From the NCBI GenBank assembly GCA_011773845.1, contig WVWV01000125.1, positions 33,425-68,361 of the forward strand: a DNA stretch of 34,937 nucleotides, written 5' to 3'. Shown one piece after another: positions 30,560 to 34,937 of the stretch. The stretch's first letter is position 1; the number at the start of each line of letters is the position of its first letter. The notes below the pieces were generated by a model. It was not told the origin of the DNA. It saw only the letters and a list, made by a program, of their open reading frames with translations, and ran no database searches. This stretch comes from Lysobacterales bacterium (GTDB taxonomy: Bacteria; Pseudomonadota; Gammaproteobacteria; Xanthomonadales; SZUA-36). The position numbers and the translations under genes were made by a program.

Positions 30560-30711
30560 GGCTTGCCTCGGGTTGTATCACCATGTGAGAAAAATCGGAT
30601 TTGCATGGAATAATAGCCCTTTTCACGGACCATTCCACGGATATTGATGCACTTAATTGCCATAAATCAATTGGCGAAAAAAAATGTCTTCAACTCAAGG
30701 GATTACATAGG
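30560..30711. promoter_or_regulatory. AT-rich divergent control region between kor and apbE
   Basis: A clearly AT-rich stretch in a G+C-rich window. It contains an ATTGAT (30643-30648) / ATCAAT (30666-30671) inverted repeat with 17-base spacer, a nested AATTG/CAATT pair, and an eight-base A-tract (30676-30683). TATTAT on the minus strand (complement of AATAAT near 30609-30616) is a possible -10 for kor. No convincing -35 partner is seen on either strand. Confidence 0.45.
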
Positions 30712-31773
30712 GTGAATCCGCCCCTGATACGCCACTGGAGCCTGCCCGGGGGGCTTTTCGCGGCGCTTCTCGCGATGGCCGTGGCCGGATGCCGCGGGGA
30801 GTTGGAGCACGCCTCGGACATGTATGCCTTCGGCACCATCGTGGAGGTGAGGCTGTGGGGCGCAGAGCCGGAGCGCGCCCAGCGCGCCATGGCCGACCTG
30901 CAACAGATGTTCCAGCGCATGCACCGGGACTGGCACGCCTGGGAAGCGGGCCGGTTGACGGACCTCAACAAGGCTTTCGCCGAAGGCCGCTCCGTCGAAG
31001 CGCCTGCGGACATCGTTGAAATGGTGCGGCGCTCCCGCCATTACGAAAGTCTCACGGAGGGCCGGTTCAACCCGGCCATCGGGGGGTTGATCGCCTTGTG
31101 GGGCTTTCACACCTCGACATTCCCGGTCACCGGCCCGCCCCCTAGCCGGGCGCAGGTCGAAGCTTTGCTGGCCGGTCGGCCCTCCAGCCTGGACATCAGC
31201 GTGAGCGGATTGCAGGTGCATTCATCCAACCCGCACGTGCAACTGGACTTCGGTGGCATCGCCAAGGGTTTTGCGGTGGACCTCGCCATCGGACATTTGC
31301 GCGAGCTCGGCATCGAAAACGCCATCGTCAACGCGGGCGGCGACCTGCGTGCGATGGGTGACCATGGAGATCGGCCCTGGCGCGTGGCCATCCGCCAGCC
31401 CGGTGGCGGCGTCATCGGGGCGGTGGAGGTGGTGGGCGATGAATCGCTGTTCACTTCGGGCAACTATGAGCGCTTTCGTGCGCAGGGGGCAAGCCGCTAC
31501 CCGCACATCCTCGATCCGCGTACGGGCTGGCCGGCAGAAGACCTGGCGTCGGTCACCGTGATTACCTCCGAGGGTACGCTTGCGGATGTGGCAGCCACCG
31601 CGTTGATCGTCGCCGGCCCGGATGACTGGCCGGAGGTGGCGCGGGCCCTCGCACTGGACCAGGTGCTGGTGATCGATGCGGCCGGCACGGTGCATCTGAC
31701 CCCGGCCATGGCGGAGCGGGTCCGATTCGTGGAGGATGTCGAGCGCCGCATCATCGACCTGCCAGGGGTGTAA
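30712..31773 (+). CDS. apbE: FAD:protein FMN transferase ApbE
   Basis: A 353-residue lipoprotein (signal with lipobox AVAGC, Cys27) of the ApbE family, which attaches FMN through a phosphodiester bond to Thr in the D-x-x-[ST]-G-A-T motif of RnfD, RnfG, NqrB and NqrC in the periplasm. Family blocks: MYAFGTIVEV near 38, FNPAIGGL near 120, DFGGIAKGFAVDLA near 180, NAGGDLRAMGDH near 208, HILDPRTGWPA near 265, and GTLADVAATALIV near 288. The GTG at 30712 is chosen because AAGGGA lies nine bases upstream and the signal peptide starts there; the longer frame lacks a signal. It diverges from the kor operon, and its substrates are likely the RnfD and RnfG encoded 12-14 kb away. Confidence 0.93.
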   Translation: MNPPLIRHWSLPGGLFAALLAMAVAGCRGELEHASDMYAFGTIVEVRLWGAEPERAQRAMADLQQMFQRMHRDWHAWEAGRLTDLNKAFAEGRSVEAPADIVEMVRRSRHYESLTEGRFNPAIGGLIALWGFHTSTFPVTGPPPSRAQVEALLAGRPSSLDISVSGLQVHSSNPHVQLDFGGIAKGFAVDLAIGHLRELGIENAIVNAGGDLRAMGDHGDRPWRVAIRQPGGGVIGAVEVVGDESLFTSGNYERFRAQGASRYPHILDPRTGWPAEDLASVTVITSEGTLADVAATALIVAGPDDWPEVARALALDQVLVIDAAGTVHLTPAMAERVRFVEDVERRIIDLPGV

Positions 31774-31783
31774 GCCGGATCAT

Positions 31784-31798
31784 CCCGGCCATGCCGGG
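31784..31798 (+). terminator. Short hairpin after apbE
   Basis: CCCGGC-CAT-GCCGGG, a perfect 6-bp stem with a three-base loop, begins ten bases past the apbE stop. No U-tract. A weak terminator candidate. Confidence 0.35.
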
Positions 31799-31909
31799 GG
31801 CGCACAGTCCAAGGCCGCGAGACGCGGCGGCGGGCTGCGTCGATGCGGCGCGCACGGTACGCGCCGAATCCATTACAATCAGGGTGCCGGGGCCGTTTTG
31901 GAGTCGGAG

Positions 31910-32776
31910 ATGGGAGAGTTCTGGAACCGGGCGCTGATCAGTTTCCAGGACGGTGCCAGCCTGACGGTGGGCCTGCTCGTGTCCGCCGTTGTGGTGCTGC
32001 TGCTCGGCCTCGGCATCAGCGCCTGGGTGGCCCGCTTGGTCGGCAAGCGAATGCTGCGGTGGAAGCTGACGCCGGACACCGCCTTCGTCCTGCAGCGGGT
32101 GACCTTCGTGGCGCTGGTCATCATTACCGTGATGACCGCGTTGAGCCTTTTGAAAGTCCCCATCACGGCGTTCACCTTCATGTCCGGCGCGATCGCGATC
32201 GGCGTGGGGTTCGGGGCGCAGAACATCATCAACAACTTCATCTCGGGTTGGATTCTGATGTCCGAGCGTCCGGTGCGGATCGGCGATTTCATAGAGATCG
32301 ACGGCTCCATGGGCACCGTGGAACGGGTCGGCAACCGCTCCACCCAGATTCGACGGGTCGACGGCGTGCACATCATGGTGCCCAACAGCGTTTTGATCGA
32401 GCGCACCCTGGTCAACTGGACCCTGGTCGACCCCAACGTGCGCACCAGCCTCTCGGTGGGGGTGGCCTATGGCTCGCCGGTGCGGCAGGTGGAGCAACTC
32501 TTCAGGCGGGCGGTGGAGGAGCATCCCCAGATCCTGCGAACCCCGGAGCCGGTCGTGCTGTTCAACGATTTCGGCGACAGTGCGCTCGTTTTCGAGGCGT
32601 TTTTCTGGTGCAGTGTCACCGGCGAGCGGGAGTTACGCCGGGTGCGAAGCGATCTGCGCTACCGTATCGACGAACTGTTCCGTGAGCACGGCATCACCAT
32701 CGCGTTCCCGCAGCGCGACCTGCACCTCAAGACCACCGTGCCCATTGACGTGAGGATACCGCCCGATGGCCGCTGA
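31910..32776 (+). CDS. Small-conductance mechanosensitive channel, MscS family
   Basis: A 288-residue inner-membrane protein with three membrane helices (about 18-40, 60-80 and 85-115). The pore-lining helix carries AIAIGVGFGAQNIINNFISG (near 93-112), the MscS signature. The beta domain (RPVRIGDFIEIDGSMGTVERV) and the alpha/beta C-terminal domain follow. It acts as a turgor-release valve at hypo-osmotic shock. GGAG is upstream of ATG 31910; a TTG a few codons earlier is a less likely start. TACAAT at 31874 is a possible -10. Overlaps zntB by 11 bases. Confidence 0.92.
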   Translation: MGEFWNRALISFQDGASLTVGLLVSAVVVLLLGLGISAWVARLVGKRMLRWKLTPDTAFVLQRVTFVALVIITVMTALSLLKVPITAFTFMSGAIAIGVGFGAQNIINNFISGWILMSERPVRIGDFIEIDGSMGTVERVGNRSTQIRRVDGVHIMVPNSVLIERTLVNWTLVDPNVRTSLSVGVAYGSPVRQVEQLFRRAVEEHPQILRTPEPVVLFNDFGDSALVFEAFFWCSVTGERELRRVRSDLRYRIDELFREHGITIAFPQRDLHLKTTVPIDVRIPPDGR

Positions 32777-33761
32777 GACCGCCGAGAGCATCCGAAACGA
32801 ATCCCTGTTGCATGCCTTCGTGCTGGACGGCCGTGGCGGGGGTGCGCCACTCGACTGGGCGGGGGTGCGCGCCTGGACCGCCGGTGATTCCCGGGTCTGG
32901 TGCGACCTGAATTACGCATCCGCGGAAACGCGGCGCTGGGTCCAATCCCTTGCCGACCTTCCGGAAGCTGCCCGCAACGCCATGCTCGAGATCGACACCC
33001 GGCCGGGCAGCTTCGAATACTCCGAGGGCCTGCTGGTCATCCTGCGCGCGGTCAACCTGAACGAGGGCGCCCGTCCGGAAGACATGATCTCGCTGCGCAT
33101 CTGGATTGACGAGCACCGCATCCTGACCTTCCGGCGCTGGCCGCTGCAGTCGATCCAGGCGATGGTCGCGCACCTGCGGGACGGCGAAGGCCCGTGCAAT
33201 ACCGGCCAGTTACTCAGTGACCTCATCGGCGAATTGTCGGAACGCATTGCCCAGGTCGATGATCAGCTCAACCTGCGTCTGTCCGACCTCGAGAGGACGG
33301 CCGATCAGCTCGAGAAGCTGGTGGTGGAATCGACCCTCGGCGACCTGCGTCGCAGCTCCGCGCAATTGCGCCGCTACCTGGGTCCGCAGCGCGAGGCGTT
33401 GCAGCGTTTGCAGAAGTACGACGGCCCGCTGCTGACCGACCGCGACCGCCAGGATATACACCTGCACACGGACAAGATCATCCAGTGCCTGGAGGATATC
33501 GACCTGATTCGGGAGCAGGTGATGGCTTACCAGGACGAACTGTTCAACCGGCTGGCAATGGAGCAGAACTCGCGCGTGTACGTGCTGTCGATCGTGGCCG
33601 CCATCTTCCTGCCGCTGACCTTCGTCACCGGCCTGCTCGGCATGAACGTGGGGGGCATCCCCTGGTCCGCCTCGCCGCTCGGGTTTGCGGCCATTGTCGG
33701 CCTGTCGGTCGTCATCGCCGTCGCCTTGTTGCTGGCGTTCAGGCGCAAGCGCTGGTTGTAG
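32766..33761 (+). CDS. zntB: ZntB/CorA-family metal ion transporter
   Basis: A 331-residue CorA-superfamily protein: a large N-terminal cytoplasmic alpha/beta plus long-helix domain, then two C-terminal membrane helices (about 270-292 and 303-325). The selectivity motif GMN (residues 292-294) is followed by VGGIPW, as in ZntB rather than CorA (which has GMNF-MPE). It forms a pentamer and moves Zn2+ or another divalent ion across the inner membrane. Starts inside the end of the MscS gene with GAGGATA upstream, so the two are translationally linked. Confidence 0.88.
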   Translation: MAAETAESIRNESLLHAFVLDGRGGGAPLDWAGVRAWTAGDSRVWCDLNYASAETRRWVQSLADLPEAARNAMLEIDTRPGSFEYSEGLLVILRAVNLNEGARPEDMISLRIWIDEHRILTFRRWPLQSIQAMVAHLRDGEGPCNTGQLLSDLIGELSERIAQVDDQLNLRLSDLERTADQLEKLVVESTLGDLRRSSAQLRRYLGPQREALQRLQKYDGPLLTDRDRQDIHLHTDKIIQCLEDIDLIREQVMAYQDELFNRLAMEQNSRVYVLSIVAAIFLPLTFVTGLLGMNVGGIPWSASPLGFAAIVGLSVVIAVALLLAFRRKRWL

Positions 33762-33776
33762 CGCTTGGCGCGGCGG

Positions 33777-34382
33777 TCAGTGCCCGGACGCCTGGTCGGG
33801 GCGCTGCACGACGTGGATGCGAATGCCATCCGGGTCGTGGACCACCAGCTCGATCTCGCTGCCGTCGGATGATGCCATCGGGTGCACCAGTATCCGGGCG
33901 CCGAGTTCCTGCAGGCGGGCGTAGACGGTCTCGATGTCGCTGGTGCGTACGGCCATCATGGCCTCGCCCGAGGCCAGCAGCGCGTCGCCCGGGCGCGTCA
34001 TTACAGGCGGCGCGGGGTTGCCGACCTGGATCAGGCCAATGCCCGCGCCCTCGCGTCGCTTGCCTTCGATGACATGGCTGCTGGCGAGGACCGCGAAGCG
34101 CACCGTCTGGTCCCCCTCGAGACCCATCAGGGTCTTGACCGCAGCACGTTCGATCACCCGATCCATCCGCACCTCGTAGCCCAGCGCGTAGGTGTAGAAG
34201 CGCTTGGAGGCCTCGAGATCGCGCACCAGCAGCGTCATGCGGCTGAGGACGCTGACCGGCCCTTGCGGGTCCCCGTCCGCCTGCGCCACGGCGCCCGCCG
34301 GCGCCAGGCAGAGAACGATGGTGAGCGCGCTGACGCACGCCGCAGCGCGAGGCACCCGCGACGGTCCACGCGGTACGCTCAT
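33777..34382 (-). CDS. Secreted VOC-fold (glyoxalase-like) protein
   Basis: A 201-residue protein with an N-terminal signal peptide (basic start, AACVSALTIVLCLAPAGAVA, cleavage near residue 35) and one vicinal-oxygen-chelate domain. SRMTLLVRDLEASKRFYTYAL opens the first beta-alpha module (quoted in part: LVRDLEASKRFY), and IELVVHDPDGIRIHVVQ closes the second. The usual first metal ligand (His after the first strand) is replaced, so metal binding is uncertain. Function unknown; export makes ordinary methylglyoxal detoxification unlikely. Start overlaps the stop of the CapA-like gene (ATGA). Confidence 0.75.
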   Translation of the reverse strand: MSVPRGPSRVPRAAACVSALTIVLCLAPAGAVAQADGDPQGPVSVLSRMTLLVRDLEASKRFYTYALGYEVRMDRVIERAAVKTLMGLEGDQTVRFAVLASSHVIEGKRREGAGIGLIQVGNPAPPVMTRPGDALLASGEAMMAVRTSDIETVYARLQELGARILVHPMASSDGSEIELVVHDPDGIRIHVVQRPDQASGH

Positions 34383-34937
34383 GCCGGCAGTGGCGCCGGG
34401 CGGGGCGCGACCTTCATGCGAGCGGACCCCGTGATGGAGATGTGCGTGTCGAAGACGCTGCTCTCACGGTCGAGCCTGGCTGCCAGCCAGGCGGCCTCGG
34501 CCGCTGTGGCGCGCTCCAGCCGGAAGCGCCGGATGCGCATTGGGACCAGCTCGAGGCCGGCCAGTGCGCCATTGCCGCGGTCGAACTCGGGCAGGTACAT
34601 CAATGTCAGGCCCGGCCGATACGACTCGTGCCCGCCGATGCCCTCGTAGTCATTGAGGAAGTCGCCGCAGCCGTAGATGATGAGCTGCCCGCGGTAGATT
34701 TCCAGGCCCAGGGGATGGTGGGAGGAATGGCCGTGCACCACGTGCACCCCGGCCACGTCGATGCAGCGATGTGCGAAGTCGCGATGGGCGACGGGGACGC
34801 GATAACCCCAGTTGCCGCCCCAATGCAGCGACAGCACCACCAGGTCGCCCGGCCGGCGCGCCGCGGCGATGCGCTCCGCCAATACGTCGGCCGCAGCGGG
34901 TCCCGGTTCGATCAGGTGGATGCCCGCCAGCCCGGGG
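34379..34937 (-). CDS. CapA-family metallophosphatase-like protein, N-terminus cut off
   Basis: The frame is open to the window end, so only the C-terminal 186 or so residues are visible. GDLVVLSLHWGGNWGYRVP, HGHSSHHPLGLEIYRG and IIYGCGDFLNDY are the conserved metal-site blocks of the PGA-cap / CapA metallophosphatase family (poly-gamma-glutamate capsule and related envelope functions). The true start lies beyond 34937. Translationally coupled to the VOC-fold gene. Substrate unknown. Confidence 0.8.
   Translation of the reverse strand, partial: PGLAGIHLIEPGPAAADVLAERIAAARRPGDLVVLSLHWGGNWGYRVPVAHRDFAHRCIDVAGVHVVHGHSSHHPLGLEIYRGQLIIYGCGDFLNDYEGIGGHESYRPGLTLMYLPEFDRGNGALAGLELVPMRIRRFRLERATAAEAAWLAARLDRESSVFDTHISITGSARMKVAPRPAPLPA

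Noticed and set aside
30643-30671. FNR-type binding site between kor and apbE
   Set aside because: The half-sites TTGAT and ATCAA are present, but they are separated by 18 bases or so rather than the four required for an FNR dimer site.

Overview
This window reads as the chromosome of a G+C-rich (roughly two thirds G+C by eye) gammaproteobacterium, probably marine or halophilic. The reasons are a tripartite TRAP uptake system, an NhaD-type Na+/H+ antiporter, an MltF-type lytic transglycosylase, a ZntB-type metal transporter, an LPS-kinase-fold protein and an Rnf complex. I cannot place it to genus. No rRNA, tRNA, CRISPR array, insertion sequence or phage gene is visible, and genes are tightly packed. 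The longest non-coding gaps are about 240 bases.

Left part (1-13.1 kb) is mixed housekeeping. It holds a membrane-anchored TolB-like/TPR protein, a MobA-like nucleotidyltransferase, and a TRAP operon read leftward (T-component lipoprotein, dctP, dctQ, dctM). A rightward glutaryl-CoA dehydrogenase gene diverges from that operon and is followed by nhaD. Next come a small kinase-fold protein, an unknown secreted protein, a sulfotransferase-like protein and a lytic transglycosylase.

Central part (13.1-30.5 kb) is the main interest: an almost unbroken leftward block of ferredoxin-linked redox genes. Read in the direction of transcription it is korD-korA-korB-korC plus an HdrA-like flavin/Fe-S protein. 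A 144-base gap follows, then rnfB-nifJ-rnfC-rnfD-rnfG-rnfE-rnfA, a tiny Cys-rich membrane protein, and a plant-type ferredoxin-NADP+ reductase. After a 198-base gap come a putidaredoxin-reductase-type flavoprotein and a [2Fe-2S] ferredoxin. Most junctions are ATGA/TGATG overlaps or gaps under 35 bases. The nifJ gene lies inside the rnf operon, between rnfB and rnfC, and encodes an unusually large protein (about 1651 residues) with two insertions and an added C-terminal ferredoxin-like domain. Two 2-oxoacid oxidoreductases (PFOR-type and KOR-type) would make or use reduced ferredoxin. Rnf would couple ferredoxin to NAD(H) and an ion gradient, the ferredoxin-NADP+ reductase would couple it to NADP(H), and the HdrA-like protein may add another electron route. 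Whether this works oxidatively or in reductive carboxylation cannot be decided from the window. No ATP-citrate lyase or other cycle-specific gene is present here.

Right part (30.7-34.9 kb) begins with a divergent apbE, the flavin transferase expected to flavinylate RnfD and RnfG, both of which show the acceptor motif. It continues with an MscS-type channel overlapping zntB, then a leftward pair (CapA-like metallophosphatase, cut by the window end, and a secreted VOC-fold protein). The kor/apbE intergenic region contains a distinctly AT-rich stretch with inverted repeats, the best candidate control region for the redox block.
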